A stretch of DNA of 64,000 nucleotides, taken from contig CP085629.1 of assembly GCA_024704175.1 (NCBI GenBank), forward strand, positions 3,906,001 to 3,970,000, written 5' to 3'. Below, piece by piece: positions 20,222 to 28,816 of the stretch. Made by a program: the position numbers and the translations under genes. The stretch comes from Paenibacillus sp. P25 (GTDB taxonomy: Bacteria > Bacillota > Bacilli > Paenibacillales > NBRC-103111). The notes below the pieces were generated by a model, which searched no databases, had not been told where the DNA came from, and saw nothing but the letters and a program-made list of their open reading frames with translations. Numbering within the stretch: position 1 is the first letter of the stretch; every line of letters begins with the position of its first letter.

Positions 20222-20350
20222 TCAGATCCTTATCCTCTCACTCCCGCAGGCGGCTCCATTCCCCATATTGATCCCCCACTCTTTCATCAACAAAATAATG
20301 GGTTCCAGCGTTTTCCCGAACTCTGTTAACGAGTACTCCACCTTCGGCGG
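20222..20350 (-). pseudogene. HxlR-family regulator, C-terminal remnant
   Basis: Reading the minus strand from about 20350 gives PPKVEYSLTEFGKTLEPIIL, then LMKEWGINMG and a stop at 20222-20224. This is the wing and last helix of the HxlR/MarR-like helix-turn-helix family (consensus VPPKVEYSLTE-G). The first two thirds of the gene, including the recognition helix and the start codon, are missing. The coding frame is cut off where homology to an alcohol dehydrogenase begins on the opposite strand. No promoter or start remains, so it should not be expressed as a regulator. Confidence 0.75.
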
Positions 20351-20355
20351 TACGG

Positions 20356-20793
20356 GGAGCAGATTTTGTAATTAATCATTATGAGGCCTTTCTTCCGCAA
20401 TTGCAGAATATCGGCTTTGATCATGTAGATTACATCTTTTGCCTGAATAATACGGATCAACATTGGGACCATATGGCGCAAGTCATCGCTCCTCAAGGAA
20501 AAATCGGTCTCATCGTGGAAAACGAAGCTCCGGTGGCGCTCGGCATATTGAAGAGCAAAAGCGTTACCGTGGTTTGGGAGACGATGTTTACAAGGTCGAC
20601 TTTCCAAACGGAGGATATCGAGGAGCAGCATCGTTTGCTGAACCGGGTGGCGGAACTTATTGATGAAGGAATAATTCGAACCGCCGTTACGGAGCGAATG
20701 TCTCCCATTAACGCCGAGAATTTGAAACGAGCCCACGCCAAAATCGAATCCGGAAAAACCATCGGTAAAATTGTGCTGGAGCATTTTGAGTGA
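20356..20793 (+). pseudogene. Zinc-type alcohol dehydrogenase-like (quinone oxidoreductase family) C-terminal remnant
   Basis: The plus frame reads GADFVINHYEAFLPQLQNIG, then VDYIFCLNNTDQHWDHMA, APQGKIGLIVENEAP and a normal C-terminus ending GKTIGKIVLEHFE. This matches the C-terminal 145 or so residues of the zinc-type alcohol dehydrogenase-like family (about 335 residues). The catalytic N-terminal domain and most of the Rossmann fold are missing. No start codon with an RBS is visible: the frame begins at the junction with the HxlR remnant. The surviving part has no frameshift. Intact HxlR and alcohol dehydrogenase genes of this kind are often divergent neighbours, which fits a single internal deletion. 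Confidence 0.75.
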
Positions 20794-20891
20794 TGAGGAA
20801 ATATAGAAAAGAAAGGACAGGCGCACCGCCCTGTCCTTTCTTAAAAAGATATGAGGATAAACGCGTGGTGAATTTACGGTTCGGCCCAAGG

Positions 20892-21742
20892 TTACAGATC
20901 GACTCTCAAGGTGCCCAGCCTCTTGGCGATTTCTGGGTCGCGGTACGATAAGAACAGACTTTCCCCGTATCGAGGGCGGAAATTTGTTCGATATCGTCCG
21001 CGCTGAGCTCAAAATCGAAAATGTCGAAGTTTTCGACGATCCGCTCTTTGCGCACCGATTTTGGAATAGCAACGACATCACGCTGAACAAGCCAGCGCAG
21101 CACGACCTGGGCGACGGATTTGTTGTGTTTTTGCGCGATCGAGGTCAGCACTTCGTTACCGAACATGTTGCCCCGTCCTTCAGCGAACGGCCCCCATGAC
21201 TGGTGCTGCACTCCCTGCTCTTTCATAAAAGCAGCGCTCTCGATCTGCTGGTAGAACGGGTGCGTTTCGATCTGGTTGACGGCGGGCACGATTTCGTTAT
21301 GCACGATGAGGTCCATCAGACGGTCAGGCAGGAAGTTGCTGACACCGATCGCCTTGATCTTGCCTTCGCGGTACAGCTCTTCCATCGCGCGCCAAGCACC
21401 GTAGTAATCGCCGAACGGCTGGTGAATAAGGTACAGATCGAGATAGTCGAGCTGCAGTTTCTTCAATGATTTGGCAAACGCCAGCTTTGCACTCTCGTAG
21501 CCGGCATCCTGAACCCAGAGCTTGGTCGTGATGAACAGCTCCTCACGCGGTACGCCGCTGCGCTTGATCGCGCGTCCGACGGCTTCCTCGTTCAGGTAAC
21601 CGGCGGCGGTGTCGATCAAGCGGTAACCAGCCATCAGCGCTTCATATACTGCGTTCTCGCATTCTTCAGCATCGGGAATTTGGTAGACACCGAAGCCGAT
21701 GATCGGCATTTTCACTCCGTTGTTCAATGTTACGGTTTGCAT
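20892..21742 (-). CDS. Aldo/keto reductase, YvgN/2,5-diketogluconate-reductase type (one frame break)
   Basis: NADPH-dependent aldo/keto reductase of about 283 residues. ATG 21742 (MQTVTLNNGVKMP) lies behind GGGAGGAATTACA. Catalytic residues are visible: Asp and Tyr in YRLIDTAAGYLNEEAVG, Lys in ELFITTKLWV, His in LYLIHQPFGDYYG. The cofactor loop IPKSVRKERIVENFDIFDF is intact. The frame breaks at a four-C run (20963-20966): one more base gives DTGESLFLSYRDPEIAKRLG and a stop at 20892, the usual C-terminus of this family. It is divergent from a MerR-type regulator with a MerR-style promoter between them, so aldehyde or electrophile stress probably induces it. Confidence 0.9.
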
Positions 21743-21846
21743 TGTAATTCCTCCCATGGATTAAATGTATAACGGCAAACGGCGCGCATCCCGGATATCG
21801 GGCACCGCAGCGGGGATTCCGCTTTCGGCCGGTTTGCTTTACAATG

Positions 21847-21877
21847 AGCTTATCGCCTTCGTGTTACACGAAGTCAA
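21847..21877 (-). promoter_or_regulatory. MerR-type promoter of the aldo/keto reductase gene
   Basis: On the minus strand, TTGACT (21877-21872) and TAAGCT (21852-21847) are separated by 19 bases, the long spacer typical of MerR-activated promoters. The spacer holds a perfect dyad, CTTCGTGT (21857-21864) and ACACGAAG (21866-21873) around one base. The MerR-family gene begins at 21904 on the other strand. Transcription would lead to the reductase start at 21742. Confidence 0.75.
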
Positions 21878-21903
21878 GCTAATTTTTCCAAGGAGGATTA
21901 CAC

Positions 21904-22365
21904 ATGCATACGGTCAAAGAAGCCGCCCTTATAACGGGACTCACCGAGCACGCTGTACGTTTTTACACGGATAAAGGCCTGGTGCCGAGCATACAGCGGA
22001 ATGAGAATAATATCCGGCTGTTCGACCCAGAATCCATCAACTGGTCGCATGGCATCAAATGCCTCAAGCAATCCGGGATGCCGATTGGAGTCATCAAAAC
22101 GTACATCGATCTTTGTCTCAAAGGGGATTCAACCATTCCGCAACGCTGTGCACTCATAATGGAGCATAAAGAAGCGGCGCTCGTTAAGCTCGAAGAAGCC
22201 AAGCGGCACGTAGCCCATTTGGAACAAAAAACCGCCCTATATCAGGCCATTCTGGAGCATCGCTCTCCAGACACGACCAACCCCAGCAACTGGGGTGAAA
22301 TCCAGCATATGCATAGTGACGTATTTTACTCGCCCTCTGTTTCACCGGGAAACACAAATCCATAA
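21904..22365 (+). CDS. MerR-family transcriptional regulator
   Basis: Intact gene of 153 residues; ATG 21904 lies behind AAGGAGGATTACAC. The N-terminal winged helix reads HTVKEAALITGLTEHAVRFY, followed by DKGLVPSIQRNENNIRLFD and the second helix-turn-helix part SGMPIGVIKTYIDLC. A coiled-coil dimerisation helix follows (EHKEAALVKLEEAKRHVAHL). Two Cys (in LCLKGD and QRCALI) lie between the DNA-binding domain and the coiled coil and could sense thiol-reactive compounds, but no clear metal-binding loop is present. It is divergent from the aldo/keto reductase gene, and the dyad-containing 19-base spacer in that gene's promoter is its likely operator. Confidence 0.88.
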   Translation: MHTVKEAALITGLTEHAVRFYTDKGLVPSIQRNENNIRLFDPESINWSHGIKCLKQSGMPIGVIKTYIDLCLKGDSTIPQRCALIMEHKEAALVKLEEAKRHVAHLEQKTALYQAILEHRSPDTTNPSNWGEIQHMHSDVFYSPSVSPGNTNP

Positions 22366-22670
22366 TTTGCCTATCGTTCGCTTTTTTCAGCCGCTTCCCT
22401 GGATGGCAATTGGAGAAGGGCGAATTATAAGTTCTTTTCCACCATATCATCCGAATACCCTAAATTTCTCCATAGAGGAAGTTTAATGGGATAAAATGTA
22501 TCTATAATGCTCTGAATGCATTTGTGTTAATTGAACCTTATAATAATCTCTATTTGGGAAAAACATTGTGCTTGGCCTTTACGGGAATGGTCGGGCCCGA
22601 AAACAAATTTGTTCTATAAAGTAAAGGCGCCCTTTGTTGTTTCCGATTTTTCCCAACTAAGGGATCAACT
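22366..22670. other. Intergenic stretch without recognisable gene
   Basis: Lies between the converging MerR and DinB-like genes. It is AT-rich and has no open frame with a ribosome-binding site. I see no hairpin with a T run that would be a convincing terminator, and no repeat. Confidence 0.5.
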
Positions 22671-23204
22671 TTAGTGATATTGACCTGTTATGTGCTCGTT
22701 CGTCTCATGAATTAATTTGGATAGGAATACGATTTGTCCTGCATGATAACCGTAATGGGATGCAACCTGAACAAGAAGGCGGCCAATGACTTTGATTTCG
22801 CAGGTTTCATCTGCAGCGGCATTGACCCTAAGCATCCGGTTCCAATCCTCGTGTCCGTAGCGAACTGTAACTTCCCTCATTAAATCGTGCTCGGACAATG
22901 CAGATAATATTGTCGTCGTTTGTGATCTGGTTCTTTCAAGAAGTTGGATCAGTTCCTCCTTCGTGATGCCGCCTTCAGTCTCAAATTCACGAGAGCGCTC
23001 CCGAATAAAAGGGTTATTTCCTACGGCACTTACGAAGTTCTGATATTCGTTGCCCGCCAAATGCAAGCAGATATTGCCGATACTGTTTGTAGAGCAATTC
23101 ATTTTTTTCCAAATTGAATTGTCATCTAGCGGGGTTACACTCTTTTTGATTCGTTCGAGCTGTTTGTTCATGTCTTCCAACACATAGGTAACCAGTTCTG
23201 TCAC
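22671..23204 (-). CDS. DinB-like (DUF1572-type) four-helix protein
   Basis: Intact gene of 177 residues. GTG 23204 is chosen because TTAGGAGTGATCTTT precedes it; the longer frame has no RBS. The sequence shows the DinB/YfiT four-helix pattern with a conserved triad of possible metal-binding His: one in NICLHLAGNEYQNF, and two in VASHYGYHAGQIVFL. DUF1572 proteins are uncharacterised relatives of bacillithiol or mycothiol transferases, which add low-molecular-weight thiols to electrophiles. That would suit the detoxification genes nearby, but the role here is inferred from the fold alone. It appears monocistronic. Confidence 0.75.
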   Translation of the reverse strand: MTELVTYVLEDMNKQLERIKKSVTPLDDNSIWKKMNCSTNSIGNICLHLAGNEYQNFVSAVGNNPFIRERSREFETEGGITKEELIQLLERTRSQTTTILSALSEHDLMREVTVRYGHEDWNRMLRVNAAADETCEIKVIGRLLVQVASHYGYHAGQIVFLSKLIHETNEHITGQYH

Positions 23205-23365
23205 AAAGATCACTCCTAATCTATAATTGTTAAACAAAAGAACAGGTATGGATGTCATCAATCGACCTGTGATACTCCTCTATTAGTAGCACACTAAGAA
23301 AGCGTTGGAAAGATCAGTATAAATCAACTTAGAAAACAACAAGGAGGGGCCTATACCCGTCTGCT

Positions 23366-23821
23366 TCATTCATGGAATAGGGTAACTTCGTTCCCAGCTT
23401 CATTCCTATGGAACCCGACAATGACAGGAAGTTGAAAGACTTCTTTTGTTGTTTGGCTAAATTCCAATACACAAATCGCTTTATGCCCCCGCTCGATCTT
23501 ATCCATAGGTAAATATACAAGAGGATTAATAATGGCCCGAATTCGGCATTCAATTTCATGGATTTCCTTAGGCTTGTTTCTATACCAATACCGGTTAAAT
23601 TCTTGTCCGATTTCAATATCTTGCTCTACAAATGAGACAAAAGTATAAATTAATCTTTCAGCCTCATGATCCAAATTTAAAAATTCAAGGATGGCCTTTT
23701 TCCATTCCCGAACTATTCTGTCCTCAAATTTTTTGATTTGCTTGAATAACAAATCTGTCTTATACATGCTTACAAAGTCCGAAGGGACCATACCTTGTAC
23801 CGTAATAGTTTTCTTTTTCAT
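23366..23821 (-). CDS. Hypothetical protein
   Basis: Intact frame of 151 residues starting MKKKTITVQGMVPSDFVSMY. I do not recognise a family. It is rich in Lys, Glu and aromatic residues, has no signal peptide or membrane segment and looks like a soluble alpha/beta protein. The C-terminal half (GHKAICVLEFSQTTKEVFQL) suggests beta strands. It follows the preceding small gene by six bases on the same strand, so the two are probably translated from one message. Codon use is more AT-rich than in the carbohydrate operons, as for several genes between 22.6 and 24.2 kb. Confidence 0.6.
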   Translation of the reverse strand: MKKKTITVQGMVPSDFVSMYKTDLLFKQIKKFEDRIVREWKKAILEFLNLDHEAERLIYTFVSFVEQDIEIGQEFNRYWYRNKPKEIHEIECRIRAIINPLVYLPMDKIERGHKAICVLEFSQTTKEVFQLPVIVGFHRNEAGNEVTLFHE

Positions 23822-23827
23822 CAGTCT

Positions 23828-24205
23828 TCAGCCCTTGCCATATTGTAAAACTGAAATAACCTCAATTGCACGGCAATAGAAATTAAGAACGTCCCTTTCC
23901 GTGTCCCGAACCCAAAAGTTTAATTCGCACCATCCATCATCTTTAATATCCAGTATTTCGAATAACCCTAATTGCGGCTCTCTTCCGTCCGCTCGGATGT
24001 TAAGACTTTGGATTTCTTTAAATCTAATTTGTATGGTCAGATTTATTCCATCCTTGTACATTAGGAATTATAATTCAAGGATGGAAATATCTTCAAAGTA
24101 CTTATTTTTACCAAGATAGTATTTAAATGCCGAAATGCATTTCAAGTCCGTCCACGTAAAATTAGTTATTTTGGATTCGATCAGCTCCAAATTTTGAATC
24201 TGCAT
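23828..24205 (-). pseudogene. Hypothetical protein gene interrupted by one in-frame TAA (or two coupled small genes)
   Basis: ATG 24205 behind GGGAAGGGGAAGCCG opens a 45-codon frame (MQIQNLELIESKITNFTWTD to SILEL) that ends in TAA at 24068-24070. The same frame resumes two codons later at ATG 24061 and continues for 77 residues (MYKDGINLTIQIRFKEIQSL to QYGKG). Both halves share style and frame, and together they make a 124-residue soluble protein. This looks like one gene with a single nonsense change. The second part has no good RBS of its own. I do not recognise the family; gene order with the 23366-23821 frame suggests a small operon. Confidence 0.5.
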
Positions 24206-24593
24206 CGGCTTCCCCTTCCCTCATGTGATTGCTTAACACACAACTGCGCACATATAAAGCCAGTAAGCCCACCGGGAAATAAATAGTTCCCTCTTGCATT
24301 CCAATGAATTTATAAATGCGAGTAACTGAATGATAGCATGATTTGTCGTAAAAAAGGATAATGCATCTCCCATTGCTCCCGACAATTTGGTAATATAAGG
24401 ATACCGCTTCCCTTAATTGTATGGTTGCCGCATTCTCAGGTGGTGGAACCCCGGCCTGAAGAGATCGTCCCTTACAGCCGTCCGGCAGCAAAACATTCTG
24501 CCTCTTTTTACAATAATCCGCCGAATTGAATGCGCTTCCAGCCAGGATCAGCCCCTTAGATCCTGAAATCGCTCTCAGCCACAGGAGGTTTTC
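24206..24593. other. Intergenic stretch without convincing gene
   Basis: A minus-strand frame (24162-24491, 109 codons) crosses this stretch but overlaps the better supported gene start at 24205, lacks a ribosome-binding site and resembles nothing I know. The last 60 bases before 24594 should hold the promoter of the AraC sensor gene. No clear hairpin is visible. Confidence 0.4.
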
Positions 24594-26895
24594 ATGTCCA
24601 AATACTTAACCCGAATCCTGGTCTACAGCTTTCTCATCGGGCCGGTCCCGATCATTTGTCTCGGACTTATAACGGCCTACTTCTCCTGGAACGACAATGA
24701 AGCGAAAGCGGCTGCGATGCGGGCGGAAATTTTGCGGCAAAACCAGCGGCGGGTCGAACAAATGATGCGTACGCTGGAGCTCTCGATCGCCCAATTTGCC
24801 GCCTCCTCCCCGGTGAAGAAGGCGTTGTTCGAGGAGGTGAAGCCGGATGATTTCGTCACGATTCAAGAGCTGTGGATGAGCTTGTACAATCTGCAGACAT
24901 TCGTCGATGTGCAAAAATCGTTCTTGATTCATATGGACCACGGCTGGGTGATCGAAAGCGGCAGGGTCGTCAAGTTCAGTTCGCTCGAGCAATTCGGGCA
25001 AAAGGAGCGGTTCCGGCAGTTTGCCCAAGGCAAAGAGAGTATGAAATGGATCTCTTGGAACGAGAACGCACCCGAGCCGGTCATTCAGCTCGTCGCCAAG
25101 TTCGCCGATGACGGATCCGGGCAGTCCGGCCAGAGCGATGGTTGCCGTGCAGATCGAACGAAGCCGGTTCAATCACCTGATGACGCAGAACGGCTCGGAC
25201 CGGAACTATATTCTGGACGGCGCTGGCGGCGACATCTTGTCCGATTCTGCCGGGAACGCGCCCTATGCCGCCTTCAATGCCGGCTTGTTCGCCAAAATTC
25301 AGTCGATGCCCGGGAAGACGGGGCATTTCACAGCCGATGCTCCAACCGGACAAGTCAGCGTTTCCTACATCGTATCGCCCCAATACGGTTGGACGTATGT
25401 ATCCGTTACGCCGGTCGCGGCGATATACGGACAGCTTGGCCGTATCTTGTTCGCGATCCTTGTCGTCTACGTGCTGAGTTTTATCGCCGTGGCGCTGCTG
25501 GCTTATTACGGCGACTGGCGAATGTATGCGCCGGTCCGCAATTTGTACAACAGGGTAAGCGGACTCATAGGGCATGAGAGCTCCGCCTCGAGACCCGATG
25601 AAATCAGGCATATCGAAGACCAGCTGAAGCGACTGTTCAGTTCGAGGCTTGAGCTGCAGCAGCAGATGCGCGGACAGTTTGCGCAGCTCAAGGAGTTTTT
25701 GCTGCTCAAGCTCTTTACCGGCCAAATCTCGAGGTCCGACTTTTCCGCCAGGGCGGAGACGTACGGTCTTGCCGCCGCCTACCGCCGGTTGGGGGTGCTC
25801 GTACTGCAAATCGATACGCTGGAAGGCACGAAATATAAGGAAAAAGACAGGGAGTCGCTGATGTTTGCAATCAATAATATCGTCCATGACGCCCTGCCCC
25901 GGGATCAGCGGTTCAGCCCGATCCTGATGGACCTGAAGTCGCAGGTTACTCTTGTGTCCTGTACACTGGAAGACTCCGCCGAAATCAAAGCGTATTTCCA
26001 TGATATAGCGGAAACCGTCCGGCAGGCGGTGAAGACATACCTGGAGCTTCCGGTCAGCATCGGAATCAGCAGGCCCTTTGACGATTATGCGGGAGCCGTT
26101 CCCGCTTATCACGAAGCGCTTGAGGCGCTCTCGTGCAGGCTTCGCCTGGGCGGCGAGCTGATCATCAGCTGCGAAGATATCGGAGCAAGCCGGGATATGG
26201 CGGCGGAAGTGTACAAGCAGCTTCAGATGGTGGAGGAACAGCTCGTCTTTTCGGTCAAAGCCTGCGATAAGGAGCAGATCGAACGCCTATTCGACGAGTA
26301 TATCCACATTTTGCGGCAGAAGGAGGTTAATAATAAAGAAATTTCGTTCTTGCTGCTGCGGCTCGTATCCAAGGTGCTTCAGCTGGTCCGGGAGCATGGC
26401 GGCACAATCCAGGAAGTGCTGGGCGAAACCGCCTCCGCCCTGCAATTTATTCATTTTCAGACGATGGAAGATCTGCTCAAACATTTCAAGCAGCGGTTTT
26501 TCCCGGGAATTCTTGCCTTCTTTGCCGAGCAAGGAGAACTGCAGAACAGCAGCATCGCCGAAAAAATGATCAAGCTGGTGGAGGAGCGTTACGATCAGGA
26601 GCTTTCTCTTGAAATATGCGCGTCGCTCCTGAACTACCATCCAAGCTACCTCAGCCGCGTGTTCAAGAAGCAGTACGGCGTCTCTTACGTGGATTACGTG
26701 ATCGAATACCGCATGAACATAGCGAGGTCCTATCTGGAGCATACCTCCATGAGCATCGCCGATATCGCCCGGAAGCTGCAGTACATGCATACCAGCGCGT
26801 TTATCCGTGCTTTCCGTAAAATCGTCGGCGTCACGCCGGGTCAATACCGTGAGAAAATGCAGCGCGTCGCATGGAATCGGGAGGCAGAGACATGA
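24594..26895 (+). CDS. Membrane-anchored AraC-family sensor/regulator (one frame break)
   Basis: About 765 residues. A first membrane segment is at residues 8-30 (ILVYSFLIGPVPIICLGLIT), then an extracytoplasmic Cache-like domain, a second membrane segment (GRILFAILVVYVLSFIAVAL), a coiled linker, a cytoplasmic domain and a C-terminal AraC helix-turn-helix (LEICASLLNYHPSYLSRVFK, then IADIARKLQYMHTSAFIRAF and VGVTPGQYREKM). ATG 24594 follows CAGGAGGTTTTC. The frame breaks near 25115, just before SPARAMVAVQIERS. It combines sensing and DNA binding in one chain, replacing a YesM/YesN pair. It overlaps the next gene by ATGA, so the binding protein downstream is made with it and may present the ligand. 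Confidence 0.85.
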
Positions 26896-28390
26896 TAAGG
26901 AACCGGCTGGCGGCAAAATTTCTACTCCTCTTCCTTGCGGCCTGCATCGGCGCGGGCTGCACTAACAAGCCGGACGTTCCACCTGCCGAGGAACCGTTCG
27001 ACATTACGATCGCCACCTATTTCAGGCCCGATATCGTCATCCCGCCCAAGGATAACGAGGTCGAACGCGCTATCGAAGCCTATACGCATACGAGGCTCGA
27101 TATCCAGTGGATTCCGAATTTTGCCTATGAGGAAAAAATCGGCTTCATGATCGCCAGTAGCCGAATGCCCAAGCTGCTCAAAATGAGAATGGAGCCGACG
27201 ACGATTGCGGCCATTCGTTCCGGATTGTTTTGGGAGATCGGGCCTTATCTGCCGAAGTATAAAAATTTGGCGGCCCACACAGCGTATTTCGATAACATTG
27301 CGGTGGAGGGGAAACTATACGGAGTTCCGAATTTCCGGGATATGGCACGCTATGCCATCCTCTACCGCAGTGACTGGTTGAATGCCCTTGGGCTGGAGCC
27401 GCCTGCCAATCTGGAGGACTGGTATCGCGTCATGAAGGCGATGCGGCTCGAAGATCCGGACGGCAACGGGCTCAAGGATACGTACGGGATGGTGCTTGGC
27501 CGGGATTATAACGTAATGAACACGCCTAACACGCCAATCCTCCCGCCGCTGGCCATCGGTGAGGGAGGCTACAACGAATGGGGGATTGTAGACGGCAAAT
27601 TCGTTCCCGATTTTGAAGCGAAGCCTTACTTCGAAACGATGAAGCTGTTCCGGCGATTATATGCGGAGGATTTGATCAACAAAGATTTCTCCGTCTATGA
27701 CGACTCCCGCGAAGATTTCAACCGGCTGGGCCGCTCCGGATTCATAAGCGGGGCCGCGCTGTCCGCCAAAATTTATCAGGAGGAGCTGTCCCGCAGGTTT
27801 CCCGGCGCACAGGTCGATATCGCCCCGATCGTCGGTTCGGCCGGCCGCAGGGTGCTTGCCGAGCCGGGCAACAACGGCTTTTACCTGATTCCGAAAAAAG
27901 CGTCCCTACCGAAGCCGAGCTGGATCAAGTGCTGACATTTCTCGACCGGCTGATGGACGAACCGATGTCCACCCTGCAGCTGCGGGGCATGGAAGGCAAG
28001 CATTACGTCAAGCTTCCCGGCGGGAAAGCGAAGACGCTGGATCTGATCGGCTTTCAGAACGAGGTCAAGCCGTACCGCGACAACCTGATCAACATGGAAG
28101 GCTACAACGTGCTTCCTTTGGAGGACACGCCCCTCGGCGAGAAAGCGAGGAAGCTCGTGGCGGACAATATCCGCTATGCGGTTTCCAACCCGGCCGATAA
28201 ATTATTCTCGCCGACTTATATGGAGATCGGATCGAAGCTGCGGACGATGATTACGGAAGCGCAGACGAAATATATCATGGGCCAAATCGACGATGCCGGC
28301 TGGCTCGCGGAAGTGGACAAGTGGCATAAAGCCGGCGGCGACAAAATGATCCGCGAATACGAGGAAGCGTACCATAAGTCGGCTAAGTAG
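26892..28390 (+). CDS. Extracellular solute-binding lipoprotein without permease neighbours (one frame break)
   Basis: About 500 residues. ATG 26892 overlaps the stop of the AraC gene (ATGA) and follows GGGAGGCAGAGAC. The signal peptide ends in GAGC (lipobox). Family signatures are the N-terminal FDITIATYFRPDIVIPPKDN, LEDPDGNGLKDTYGM (the usual DPDGNGxxD calcium-like loop) and GNNGFYLIPKK. The frame breaks near 27905: one more C in TCCCTACC gives ASPTEAELDQVLTFLDRL. It belongs to the LplA/YtcQ-like binding proteins but has no permease genes beside it, unlike the two full importers in this window. It may serve a distant permease pair or work as a sensory partner of the AraC sensor. The pectate lyase gene downstream suggests a pectic oligosaccharide ligand. 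Confidence 0.85.
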
Positions 28391-28423
28391 TTACCTTTTA
28401 GCAACTTGGTGTGTTCGAACCAC

Positions 28424-28455
28424 CCGGTACCGGAATTCCGGCACCGGCTTTTTTT
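28424..28455 (+). terminator. Rho-independent terminator of the AraC/binding-protein operon
   Basis: CCGGT-A-CCGGAA (28424-28435) pairs with TTCCGG-C-ACCGG (28436-28447) with a single A/C mismatch, and is followed by C and seven T. It lies 34 bases after the binding-protein stop. Confidence 0.88.
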
Positions 28456-28816
28456 ACGTGCGATGATTCGGCCGGTCCTGCCGATACACAAGTTATGACT
28501 TATACACTGTACATCATTTGACCTGTTGCCACGAGCCAAACGCGGCCATTCCCGCGGACAGGCCTAATGATCGGGGCTGCGCCCGGATGGACGCGCTCCG
28601 TGATACCGCTTCATCCGATTGGTTATTTTCAGTCGATTGAAAGTAATGCGCCGGCTGCGATAATGAAGGTGAGGCGCGGAAAGGGCGGCCTTAATCGATC
28701 CGATAAGGCGGTGATACTTTCCGGATGTGAAGGATTAGAAGATCCGTGGGTTCAGGAGGTTTTTACATTACGGTGAAGCGGAGGCTCGTCATTCAAAAAA
28801 AGAGGAGGAACACATT
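28456..28816. other. Intergenic region upstream of the pectate lyase gene
   Basis: About 360 bases without a supported gene. It should hold the lyase promoter, but I see no clear -35/-10 pair. The end is A/G-rich and includes the RBS AGAGGAGG about nine bases before the TTG start at 28817. Confidence 0.5.

Noticed and set aside
20326..21090. Minus-strand open frame of 254 codons
   Set aside because: It crosses the alcohol dehydrogenase remnant and the end of the aldo/keto reductase in a wrong frame and has no family pattern.
24162..24491. Minus-strand frame of 109 codons
   Set aside because: It overlaps the better supported start at 24205, has no RBS and no recognisable pattern; a real small gene cannot be excluded.
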